DNA of 64,000 bases from Hyphomicrobiales bacterium. GTDB taxonomy: Bacteria > Pseudomonadota > Alphaproteobacteria > Rhizobiales > Rhizobiaceae. Below the pieces are notes generated by a model. The model did not search any database. It had not been told where the DNA came from and saw only the letters and a program-made list of their open reading frames with translations. Numbering within the stretch: position 1 is the first letter of the stretch; each line of letters starts with the position of its first letter. Position numbers and translations under genes: made by a program. Below, one piece after another: positions 16,566 to 24,962 of this stretch. The DNA lies in assembly GCA_900465665.1 (NCBI GenBank), contig UBJO01000018.1:1-64000 (forward strand). Direction: 5' to 3'.

Positions 16566-18575
16566 TTATGCCATTTGAATCGCACTTAGCGGCGGAAGTT
16601 CCGAATGCAATGCGGCGAGATTTGCATATGCCTCGTAAACCTCTTGATGGCCTCCCCTATCAGGTGCGATTTCCGCGACAGCTTCGAATATCTGGTGCTT
16701 GGCATAAAAACGCCAGCTTACAGGCAACGCGGCAAGTATTAGCGTTAGGGCGTCGTAACGCTCACGCGTCCAAATCGCCTCGTACTCGTAGCGTTCGCGA
16801 CCGAAATCGAACCTCCCCACATGCTTATTGAAAACCGATCTTGCTGCATGAGTTTCCTCTTCGTTCACGCCACCGTTCTGCTTGAGCACTACGCCATAAT
16901 CAATCGCAGCACCTTGCAATGTCACGAAACCAGCTCGAACATCGGTCAATACTTCCTCAACCGGACGCTCGGCTGGATTACCGTAACCACCTCCGCCGGG
17001 GCCAGTTATACGTATGGTGTCACCGGGTTTGCAGCGGATCACGTCGGTGTTGCCGAGGTTTTCACTTGCGGTACTGGAATCCGGATTTCGATAGAATGAC
17101 GATACCTTGCCAGCATGCCCTCCAAGAACACCCCAGGATGCAAAACGTGTCCTGTTTCTGTTACGAGCCGTAACAACGGAATTCGGCGAAAAGACCTTGA
17201 ATTCCATAATCATCGCGGTGCCGCCGCGGAAGCGGCCGGCGCCACCTGAATCGGGTACTAGGCCATATTTTTCAATATGGATAGGAACTTCAACCTCGTT
17301 TATCTCAACAGGAGTATTGCGTAGGAATGATCGATTACCACCACTGCCCTCCACGCCGTCTCTTGATGGTCCGCCGCCGCCGCCGCCGCTAACTGGGCCG
17401 ATGGATGCCATAATCTGTCGGCCTGTCCTGTCCAGCGTCTTAACGTTAAGCAAAGATGCCGCTCCGCCCGGAGACGCTGCCAGCCTGTCGGGAAGTGCCT
17501 GCTGAAACGCACCCAGTATCGCGAGCTGTGAGACGGCGACAACTAGGCTGCGCATCCCGACGGCAGCCGGCGCCACGGCATTCATCACCGTGCCAGAAGG
17601 CAGAATAGCGTTCACCAGTCGCGTGGTGCCTGAGTTGAGCACCAGGCCCGGATGCAAGGTAGAGAGAACCAGAACGACCGCGATGGTTACGAGGGCATGT
17701 CTTGGATTACCGCCTGTGGGCATGTTAAGCGATGAGCCCAACTGCGGGTCAGACCCAGTAAAGTCGAGAATCAAACTATCTCCCTGAACCTTTAGCGTCA
17801 CGGCCACACGGCAGGGCACACCATTATCGCTGTCCTCGTCAGCGTAATCAGCGAAGAAGTATTCGCCATCAGGAATTGTCGCGACGACAGACCTTGCCTG
17901 CGCCTCGGCGTAGTCAAGCAGTTCGGACTGGCAAGCTCGGATCACCTCTACGCCGAAGCGCTTGATCATTTCATGGACTTTCGCTTCGCCTGTGTTCAAG
18001 CAGGCAATCTGAGCGTTGAGATCGCCCCAGTTCTGCTCACCCATCCGAACGTTAGTTTCAATGATCCGTACGAGATTAGGATCGAATTCACCCGCGTGCC
18101 AGACTTTCATCGGCGGGATGCGAATGCCTTCCTGCTGAACTTCAACCAGCGACCTCGAGAGAGAAGCCGGGACGGCCCCTCCCACATCCGTGTGATGGAC
18201 ATGGCACGCGACGAAACAGACAAGCTCACCAAGATGATAGACGGGCTTCCAGGCGTGAACATCAGGCGCATGGGTTGCTACGTGACCGGAATAAGGATCC
18301 GATGTGAGATACACCGCACCTTCTTCGTATTTCTCGATCATACGCAGAGCTGGTCCGTAATCCAGGCCTGTGAACCATGTCGCACCAAGTCCCTTCGGGG
18401 AGGCGAACGTCTCACCGCGCGGTGTCACAAGCTGCGTGGTGAAATCTTCAGTTTCTTTAACGAAGCTGGAATGTGCCGTCCGCATAAGCGTGTAAGCCAT
18501 GGCTTCTGTCGTTGCCGCACAATAGTCCGCAAGGACTTGCAGCATTGCGCGGTTAATTTTTCTGGTCTGCAGCAT
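16566..18575 (-). CDS. hyuB: Hydantoinase B/oxoprolinase family protein (pair 2)
   Basis: A 669-residue HyuB-type subunit. TLMRTAHSSFVKETEDFTTQ, VYLTSDPYSGHVATHAPD, HVHHTDVGGAVPASLSRS and a glycine-rich GPGGGGYGNPAERP are conserved. A C-terminal extension of about 100 residues after the glycine loop is shared with pair 3 and absent from pair 1. ATG at 18575 has AAGGA upstream and overlaps the hyuA stop by 23 bp. It is close to pair 3 along its whole length, so the two pairs probably arose by duplication. It is the last gene of the long minus-strand unit that starts at the Pot-type binding protein. Confidence 0.92.
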   Translation of the reverse strand: MLQTRKINRAMLQVLADYCAATTEAMAYTLMRTAHSSFVKETEDFTTQLVTPRGETFASPKGLGATWFTGLDYGPALRMIEKYEEGAVYLTSDPYSGHVATHAPDVHAWKPVYHLGELVCFVACHVHHTDVGGAVPASLSRSLVEVQQEGIRIPPMKVWHAGEFDPNLVRIIETNVRMGEQNWGDLNAQIACLNTGEAKVHEMIKRFGVEVIRACQSELLDYAEAQARSVVATIPDGEYFFADYADEDSDNGVPCRVAVTLKVQGDSLILDFTGSDPQLGSSLNMPTGGNPRHALVTIAVVLVLSTLHPGLVLNSGTTRLVNAILPSGTVMNAVAPAAVGMRSLVVAVSQLAILGAFQQALPDRLAASPGGAASLLNVKTLDRTGRQIMASIGPVSGGGGGGPSRDGVEGSGGNRSFLRNTPVEINEVEVPIHIEKYGLVPDSGGAGRFRGGTAMIMEFKVFSPNSVVTARNRNRTRFASWGVLGGHAGKVSSFYRNPDSSTASENLGNTDVIRCKPGDTIRITGPGGGGYGNPAERPVEEVLTDVRAGFVTLQGAAIDYGVVLKQNGGVNEEETHAARSVFNKHVGRFDFGRERYEYEAIWTRERYDALTLILAALPVSWRFYAKHQIFEAVAEIAPDRGGHQEVYEAYANLAALHSELPPLSAIQMA

Positions 18576-20619
18576 TTTCTTGTTCCTTGATTGCGCGAAG
18601 GTGGCCAAACGCGTCTACCGACACTGAGAACCCCTCAGGGATCCAAGATGTGGTGTCGTCTTGCGCGACAACCGCTGGGCCCTGAAATTGATGACCCGCC
18701 AAAAGATCCTTGCGGGAATAAAGTTGAACAGGGGTCCACCGTCCACCGGTCCAGCAACTGATCTCGCGAATCGGCACAGGAGCACCGGTGGCGGCTGGGA
18801 GCCGGGGAAGCTCTGGCATTTGATGACGTCCGGCCACGACAAGGCGAAGATTGACAAGCTGGACTCGTGATCCCCGCTGTGCATGTCCGTACACGCGCTC
18901 GTGAGCAACATGAAACGCATCCTCCAACGCCGCGACGTCTCCATTCAGAACGGACTCTTGCGGCAGAACCGTCTCAATCTCGTAGGACTGTCCCCTGTAT
19001 CTCATGTCGGCGGAATATGTGACGTGACCTTCACCCTCATATCCTTGATCATCTCTGAGCCACTGCTCACCAGCTGAGCGCAGATACTCAAACCCTTCTC
19101 GGATGACTGGCAGGTCTCCATCTGTGAGATCCAGATAAACTGTTTTGATGAAGTCGTTTTTGAGGTCTGCAACCAATCCCCCGAGAGCGGATAACACTCC
19201 GGGAGTTGTCGGAATAACCGTTTCAGGCATCCCCATCTCACTCGCCAGAAGGCAGCCCATCATGGGTCCTGCGCCACCAAATGGCATCATCGCAGTCGAA
19301 CGCGGATCTATTCCGAACCGCGTAACCAATCCCGTAATTTTTGCGTACATGCCGGAGATCGCCACATTGATGATTGCCTCGGCAGTCTCTTCGACAGTTT
19401 GCCCGGTCGCCGCTGTAAGTGTCTCAACGGCACGGCGCGAAGCATCAACATCCACTTTTACCGCGTTATAACCCAAGTCCGCCTGACCGATCATACCGCA
19501 CACCGCAAAAGCGTCGGTTATCGTCGGCTTAACCCCACCCCGCCCATAGCATGCAGGCCCCGGCGTGGATCCGGCGCTTTCTGGGCCAATCTTTAGCACT
19601 CCGTAATCGTCGACCCACGCAACCGAACCGCCACCTTCACCGATAGAAGTCACCGAGATCGATGGAACGTAAATCTGGTGGTCGCCGATATACTCACCAA
19701 TCCCATATTGCGGTTTACCGTCAATGATCAGAGCTACGTCGGCCGAGGTGCCCCCGATATCCAGGCTCATGCACTCTTTCAGTTCGCATATCTGCGAAAC
19801 AAAGCTCGCACCGATAACACCGGACGCCGTGCCCGAAAGGATCATCTGCACGCAATCGGTCTTACCTTGTTCGGCGCTCATCACACCGCCATTCGACTTA
19901 GTGAGCCTTGCCTCCGCGGGCACTCCAATATCTTTCAAGGCTTGCTGCAACGACGTAAGATAATGAGCTATCCTCGGCTGGACATAACCGCCGATCACAG
20001 CGGTGGTTGTACGCTCGTATTCTCGAATCGTTGGCCACACTTCAGCGCTAGTGAAGACCGGAATACCGGGGGCGAACCCTTCTACTAGTCGCTTAGCTTC
20101 AAGCTCGTGCTGCGGGTTCCGGTACGAGTGCAGGAGGGATATGATAATACCCTCGGCCCCTGCTTTCATTGCGGCACGCGTCGCCAATTCGACGCTTTCA
20201 GGATCGAGATCTCGTAGAGAAGAGCCATCAGCCTGCATCCTCTCGGCGAGGCCCCATATCATATCCCTCGTCACCAACGGTTCGGCACGTCGGGACAACA
20301 GGTCGAACATGTTAGGAAGTTTCAGGCGACCGAGTTCCAGCACATCGGAAAAATTTTCGGTTGTGAACAACGCGAGCTTTATGCCCTTGCGCTGGATCAC
20401 CGTATTCACTCCGACGGTTGTGCCATGAGTGAAGTAGGTGATGTCCGAGGGAGCGATTCCATAACGCTCTCCAGCCAGACTAATGCCCGCAGCGATCTCG
20501 GCCCCCGGCTTGTCCGGTCGTGAAAATACTTTCAACGCCTTCAGAGTATTTGTGTGTTCGTCTAGTATGGCGAAGTCTGTAAAAGACCCCCCGATGTCAA
20601 CGCCGATGCGATGGCCCAT
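18553..20619 (-). CDS. hyuA: Hydantoinase A/oxoprolinase family protein (pair 2)
   Basis: A 688-residue HyuA subunit. RIGVDIGGSFTDFAILDE (phosphate-1), THGTTVGVNTVIQRKG, LDIGGTSADVALIIDG (phosphate-2) and MMPFGGAGPMMGCLLA (adenosine) match the ATP-binding subunit of hydantoinase/oxoprolinase complexes. ATG at 20619 has GGAGGC. It closely resembles the A subunit of pair 3: ALKVFSRPDKPG versus SLKVFSRPDQPG, and LGRLKLPNMFDLLSRR versus IARLKIPDMYNLLSRR. It sits 96 bp after the LysR gene. Together with its own HyuB it makes one complete enzyme; the substrate is unknown. Confidence 0.92.
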   Translation of the reverse strand: MGHRIGVDIGGSFTDFAILDEHTNTLKALKVFSRPDKPGAEIAAGISLAGERYGIAPSDITYFTHGTTVGVNTVIQRKGIKLALFTTENFSDVLELGRLKLPNMFDLLSRRAEPLVTRDMIWGLAERMQADGSSLRDLDPESVELATRAAMKAGAEGIIISLLHSYRNPQHELEAKRLVEGFAPGIPVFTSAEVWPTIREYERTTTAVIGGYVQPRIAHYLTSLQQALKDIGVPAEARLTKSNGGVMSAEQGKTDCVQMILSGTASGVIGASFVSQICELKECMSLDIGGTSADVALIIDGKPQYGIGEYIGDHQIYVPSISVTSIGEGGGSVAWVDDYGVLKIGPESAGSTPGPACYGRGGVKPTITDAFAVCGMIGQADLGYNAVKVDVDASRRAVETLTAATGQTVEETAEAIINVAISGMYAKITGLVTRFGIDPRSTAMMPFGGAGPMMGCLLASEMGMPETVIPTTPGVLSALGGLVADLKNDFIKTVYLDLTDGDLPVIREGFEYLRSAGEQWLRDDQGYEGEGHVTYSADMRYRGQSYEIETVLPQESVLNGDVAALEDAFHVAHERVYGHAQRGSRVQLVNLRLVVAGRHQMPELPRLPAATGAPVPIREISCWTGGRWTPVQLYSRKDLLAGHQFQGPAVVAQDDTTSWIPEGFSVSVDAFGHLRAIKEQENAADQKN

Positions 20620-20715
20620 TTCTGCCTCCGGTTCAAAAATCCTGAAGTAGAAGTAGACGAGCTTTGCACACTTAGCTCCTCATAACAGGTTTTCGCACTG
20701 CGCCGGTCGAGTTGG

Positions 20716-21633
20716 TCAGTCCGGCAGGCTATCCTCCGACAGTTCGGCGAAACGCTTGTAGACCGACCTAATTTCGGTCCTGAAGCTGCGGATCATTTGG
20801 CTTAGGCCCTGCCCACGAATACCTGCAAGAGGAGTAACCAAGCAAATCGTGCGTTCGATACTGGGATCAATGACGACCGCGCTTTGTGTCGTACGGTTGT
20901 CCACTGCGAAGTGCGGTATCAGGCCGTAAGCCAAGCCGGCCGCAACGAGCTGCGAGATTGCGGTCAAGCTATCGGCTTCAACCGCGATATTGAGTCGAAC
21001 ACCCTGCTCTGTCGCGATGTTGTCGATCTCACGTCTTGTCGAGTGGCTACGGCTTTGAATGACCAACGGATAGGATGCAAGTTCCGAAAATGTTATCTGG
21101 GATGGTAGCTTAGGTCCGCCTCGTGCTGCGGCAAGATGCAGGTGGTGAGTAACCACGGGCTCGGGATTGAATCGCTTGATGGCCGTGCTGCCATTGGTGA
21201 CCGCAAGGTCAAGGCGACCATCATTGAGCCACTCAACGAGATGTCCGGTCGCGCCCTCGACAATCTGCATCCTTGTACCAGGGAAATCCTCGCGCAGTCT
21301 GGCCATCAACGGCACTGTAAGTAATTTGGCCGTGGAGGGCATTAAGCCGACTGTGATTTCCTTCGCCGTACCACCTTTAGAGGCATCCAGGACGGATCTC
21401 AAGTCGGCCATTGTCGCGCTCACTGACTGTGCCGCTTCAAGAACAACCTTTCCGTCTTCGGTAAGGCTGACGCCACGGCCGTCGCGATGGAATATCGCGA
21501 CACCGAGTTCTGATTCCATTTCGCGGACAGCGCGGCTCAATGCAGATTGAGTGACGCCGAGCACGACTGCCGCATTCGACAGGCTGCCGTGCTCGGCGAC
21601 TTTTATTAGGTAGTAACACGAAGCAAGGTTCAT
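20716..21633 (-). CDS. LysR family transcriptional regulator
   Basis: A 305-residue LTTR. The winged helix is at residues 1-60 (YYLIKVAEHGSLSNAAVVLG then TQSALSRAVREMESELG). The effector domain begins ITVGLMPSTAKLL near residue 90 and resembles GbpR/CbbR-type aromatic or amino-acid catabolic regulators. ATG at 21633 has GAGAGG upstream. Unusually it is embedded co-directionally between the Old Yellow Enzyme gene and hyuA pair 2. It may therefore be co-transcribed with its targets or control hyuAB pair 2 from the 96-bp gap. A TTTCGAAA-centred palindrome lies upstream at 21671-21678. Confidence 0.88.
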   Translation of the reverse strand: MNLASCYYLIKVAEHGSLSNAAVVLGVTQSALSRAVREMESELGVAIFHRDGRGVSLTEDGKVVLEAAQSVSATMADLRSVLDASKGGTAKEITVGLMPSTAKLLTVPLMARLREDFPGTRMQIVEGATGHLVEWLNDGRLDLAVTNGSTAIKRFNPEPVVTHHLHLAAARGGPKLPSQITFSELASYPLVIQSRSHSTRREIDNIATEQGVRLNIAVEADSLTAISQLVAAGLAYGLIPHFAVDNRTTQSAVVIDPSIERTICLVTPLAGIRGQGLSQMIRSFRTEIRSVYKRFAELSEDSLPD

Positions 21634-21721
21634 CTCGGCCTCTCTCAAATAACGTGAGTTTGCCCGAAATTTTCGAAATTAAAACAGAAACATGCTTACC
21701 GCGCTGTTGGTCGGCATTATC

Positions 21722-22927
21722 CTATTCAATCCCGATTTTTTCGCGCAAGCTTAGCCACCAGCCGTAGCTCGGCGGCCATAGGGACCACTCAGGATCGACA
21801 CCAAGCTGCTGAGCAGCGTGGAGCCCCCAATGCGGATCAGTAAGAAACTCACGGCCAACGGCGATGAGGTCCGCCTGCCCTGCCTGAAGAATAGCTTCCG
21901 CTTGAGGTCCATCGAGGATCACGCCTACCGCCATCGTCGAAATGGGAGTTTCACGCCGGATCTGCTCTGCATATGGCACTTGGTGACCACGCGTCAGCTT
22001 GCGCCTCTGCTTTGCGTAATCCATCAGCGAGTTTTCCGCACGAATACCGCCGGATGAACAATCGATCACGTCCACTCCGCGCTTCTTCAACTCCCGCGCC
22101 AGTACAACGCTGTCCTCAATCGTCCAGCCATCGCTACGTGTATCAAGATCCTTCCTCCAGTCGACGGACGAGATACGGAAGAATATTGGTTTCGTCTCAG
22201 GCCAGTTTGCCCGGATTGCGGATGCTACCTCGAGCGCAATTCGCATGCGACCATTCAGATCGCCACCGTATTCGTCGGTGCGAGTGTTCGCGACCGGAGA
22301 CAGGAAAGAGTGAAGCAGATATCCATGGGCCGCATGGACATCAACTACGTCAAAACCTGCTTTATCACAGCGTGCCGCCGCAGCGCCGTAGGCATCCACG
22401 AGTTGCTTAATTTCGTCCGGCGTCAAACCGCGTGGCTGGTGCCAGCCATCCACGGACCGCCCATCGCAAGAGCTCACCGGCTGCCAGGGAGCCTCGCCTT
22501 TTGACGCTTCAGCCTCTCCCAACGGACCCAGCCCCTCCCAAGGACGCTGTCGCGCGGACTTCGGGCCCGCGTGATGCAGCTGGCAAGCCGCCAAAGTGCC
22601 GTTACCGTGAAGAAAATCTACGAACTTTTTTAAAGGGGCAATCTGATCATCATTCCAGATTCCGCAATCCCCGTATGTGTTGCGGCCAACGGGATCGACG
22701 ATCAGACCTTCGGTCATCACCGTGCCAGCACCGCCGATTGCAAAGCGAGCAAGGTGTTGAAAATGCCAGTCAGTGAACATACCGTCTGGCGCAGTCTTAT
22801 ACATTTGCATCGGCGCAAGAACGATTCGGTTCGGGAACGTCACATCCCGTACTCTGAGGCTGCTGAAGAGCAGCGAAGCACTGCTGCTGTTAGTCTCAGC
22901 GGCTGACGTTTTGTTCATAGCAGTCAT
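21722..22927 (-). CDS. NADH:flavin oxidoreductase / Old Yellow Enzyme family
   Basis: A 401-residue FMN-dependent TIM-barrel ene-reductase of the YqjM-like class. VTFPNRIVLAPMQMYKTAPD forms the FMN site; in classical YqjM this is PMCQYS, so the flavin-modulating Cys is replaced by Gln here. QLHHAGPKS supplies one active-site His, and VDVHAAHGYLLHSFLSP and NTRTDEYGG are conserved. ATG at 22927 follows GGAGG. It lies 19 bp after hyuB pair 3, so it probably reduces an unsaturated bond or handles a side product in the same pathway. Confidence 0.88.
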   Translation of the reverse strand: MTAMNKTSAAETNSSSASLLFSSLRVRDVTFPNRIVLAPMQMYKTAPDGMFTDWHFQHLARFAIGGAGTVMTEGLIVDPVGRNTYGDCGIWNDDQIAPLKKFVDFLHGNGTLAACQLHHAGPKSARQRPWEGLGPLGEAEASKGEAPWQPVSSCDGRSVDGWHQPRGLTPDEIKQLVDAYGAAAARCDKAGFDVVDVHAAHGYLLHSFLSPVANTRTDEYGGDLNGRMRIALEVASAIRANWPETKPIFFRISSVDWRKDLDTRSDGWTIEDSVVLARELKKRGVDVIDCSSGGIRAENSLMDYAKQRRKLTRGHQVPYAEQIRRETPISTMAVGVILDGPQAEAILQAGQADLIAVGREFLTDPHWGLHAAQQLGVDPEWSLWPPSYGWWLSLREKIGIE

Positions 22928-22946
22928 TGAAGAGTCCTCCAGTCAT

Positions 22947-24962
22947 TCATTCTGCCGCCTGCCTAACCCGCAAGCTGTCGATGTCGGGTAGATCGGGAAA
23001 CTGCTCGACTAATTGCCGGTAGGCTTCGAAAACGTCGTTATCGTCATTTGCCGAGAGTGGGTTGACGTCACCGATTGCGGCGAAGATCCGGTGCTTTACG
23101 AAATATCTCCAGGACACGGGAAGGGTTGCTAAAATCCTGGTCAGCGCGGCATACCGCTTTTCAGTCCATACTTCTTCGAACGCAACCCTGTAAGGTCCGT
23201 GTCCGAATTCCGTTGGTCGATAAGCAGCTATAATATCCTCTCGGAGATCGCGTGTCGCTTCCTCGTCGACTAATCCGTCAACATCGACGGCTACTCCGTA
23301 GCGGCTCCTGGCGTGGTCTACGGTGACAAAACCGCGCTTGATATCTAACAGCACGTCTTCGATAGGCCGCTCGTGCGCTGGGCCATATCCCCCAGCTCCC
23401 GGACCCTGAATGAGTATGATATCGCCCGGATCACAATGCACAATGTCCGTTGAACCTAGCTCCACCGCTTTGCTCGTTCCTGGGTTTTTGACAAAGTGCG
23501 AAACCGCGCCCGACTGCCCGCCCCGGAGGCCCCATGCGGAAAAATTGGATCGGTCCCGGTTTCTCGCTGTCACCATAGACTGCGGGGAGAAGAGCTGAAA
23601 TTGCATTTCCAAAGCCAGTCCACCCCGATAGCGACCAGGTCCTCCCGAGTCGGGAATGAGGCCATAACGATGGATCGCGATCGGCACCTCGGCTTCGTTT
23701 ATCTCGACCGGAGTATTTTTCAAGAACGACATATTCGCTCCGCATCCTTCGACGCCATCGGCTCTCGGACCGCCACCAGCACCGCCACCGACGGGACCGA
23801 TTGACGCCATAATCGTCCGACCGCCTCGTGTTGACGTCTTGACGTTCATGATTGAGAGGCCGTTTCCAGGCGATGCCGGCATCCGATCGGGAGCGACACG
23901 GCAGAATGCGCCAATTACAGCAGCTTGTGCCAGATTGCACATCAGACTGCGCATGCCGACAGCGGCAGGGCTTGTGGCGTTAACAACCGTACCCTCTGGG
24001 AGTATTGCCTTAACGGGGCGCACCAGCCCCGAGTTCAAGAGCATCGTCGGGTCGAGGCAGTACAGTGCGTACATAACGCCGACCATCACCAGTGCATGTC
24101 GCTCGTTACCCCCTGTCGGCATATTCAGGGAAGACACTAACTGCGGGTCGGATCCCGTAAAATCCACAGTCAGGCTATCGCCTTCTATTTTGAGGGTTAC
24201 AGCGATACGGACGGGATATCCGCCAGCCTGGTCCTCGTCCGCGAAGTCGGCAAAGAAATATTCGCCGTCAGGCAGGCTGGCGATAACTTTTCTTGCTTGG
24301 GCTTCGGAGTAGTCTAGCAGCTGCCCGAGGCCTGACTTGAAACTTTCTTTTCCAAAGCGACGGATGATATCGTGAACTTTGGCTTCGCCAACCGCAACGC
24401 AGGCTATCTGCGCATTGAGATCGCCCCAATTCTGCTCCGGCATACGAACGTTTGTGGAGATTATGTCGATTAGGTCCTGGTTCATTTTTCCGTCGCGCAT
24501 TAGTCGCATCGGGGGTATGCGGATACCCTCTTGATGGACCTCTGTCAGGGACCTCGACAGGGAAGCTGGGACTGCACCACCCACGTCGGTGTTATGAATG
24601 TGATTGCCGACGAAGCACATCAGTTCGCCGTCCCAGAAAACTGGCTTCCACATATGCAGATCAGGCGCATGGGTCGCGACAAAGCCGGAATATGGATCGG
24701 AGCAGACGCAGATGTCCCCTTCCTTGTATTCAAAGCGCCCAAGAACACCGCTGTAATCAAGACCGGTGTACCAAGTGGCTCCAAAGGTGCGAGGGGATGC
24801 GACAGTGAGGCCTTCCGGTGTGAGGACTTGGCAAGAAAAGTCTTCAGTCTCTTTAACAAAGGTCGAGTGAGCTGTTCGCATCAGAGTCCAGCCCATGCTC
24901 TCAGCGGCAGCTGCGCAATAATTGGCGAGGACGCGAAGAGAGGTTGCGTTGTCGATGGTCAT
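22947..24962 (-). CDS. hyuB: Hydantoinase B/oxoprolinase family protein (pair 3)
   Basis: A 671-residue HyuB-type subunit. It carries TLMRTAHSTFVKETEDFSCQ, ICVCSDPYSGFVATHAPD, HIHNTDVGGAVPASLSRS, a conserved ASIGPVGGGAGGGP block and QGPGAGGYGPAHERP. The C-terminal extension matches that of pair 2 (for example WTEKRYAALTRILATLPVSW versus WTRERYDALTLILAALPVSW). The ATG overlaps the hyuA stop by 4 bp (ATGA), implying translational coupling. The length and sequence support pair 2 and pair 3 being recent paralogues. Confidence 0.93.
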   Translation of the reverse strand: MTIDNATSLRVLANYCAAAAESMGWTLMRTAHSTFVKETEDFSCQVLTPEGLTVASPRTFGATWYTGLDYSGVLGRFEYKEGDICVCSDPYSGFVATHAPDLHMWKPVFWDGELMCFVGNHIHNTDVGGAVPASLSRSLTEVHQEGIRIPPMRLMRDGKMNQDLIDIISTNVRMPEQNWGDLNAQIACVAVGEAKVHDIIRRFGKESFKSGLGQLLDYSEAQARKVIASLPDGEYFFADFADEDQAGGYPVRIAVTLKIEGDSLTVDFTGSDPQLVSSLNMPTGGNERHALVMVGVMYALYCLDPTMLLNSGLVRPVKAILPEGTVVNATSPAAVGMRSLMCNLAQAAVIGAFCRVAPDRMPASPGNGLSIMNVKTSTRGGRTIMASIGPVGGGAGGGPRADGVEGCGANMSFLKNTPVEINEAEVPIAIHRYGLIPDSGGPGRYRGGLALEMQFQLFSPQSMVTARNRDRSNFSAWGLRGGQSGAVSHFVKNPGTSKAVELGSTDIVHCDPGDIILIQGPGAGGYGPAHERPIEDVLLDIKRGFVTVDHARSRYGVAVDVDGLVDEEATRDLREDIIAAYRPTEFGHGPYRVAFEEVWTEKRYAALTRILATLPVSWRYFVKHRIFAAIGDVNPLSANDDNDVFEAYRQLVEQFPDLPDIDSLRVRQAAE

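Noticed and set aside
17973..18590. Long plus-strand frame (205 codons) opposite hyuB pair 2
   Set aside because: Antisense shadow with no family resemblance or ribosome site.
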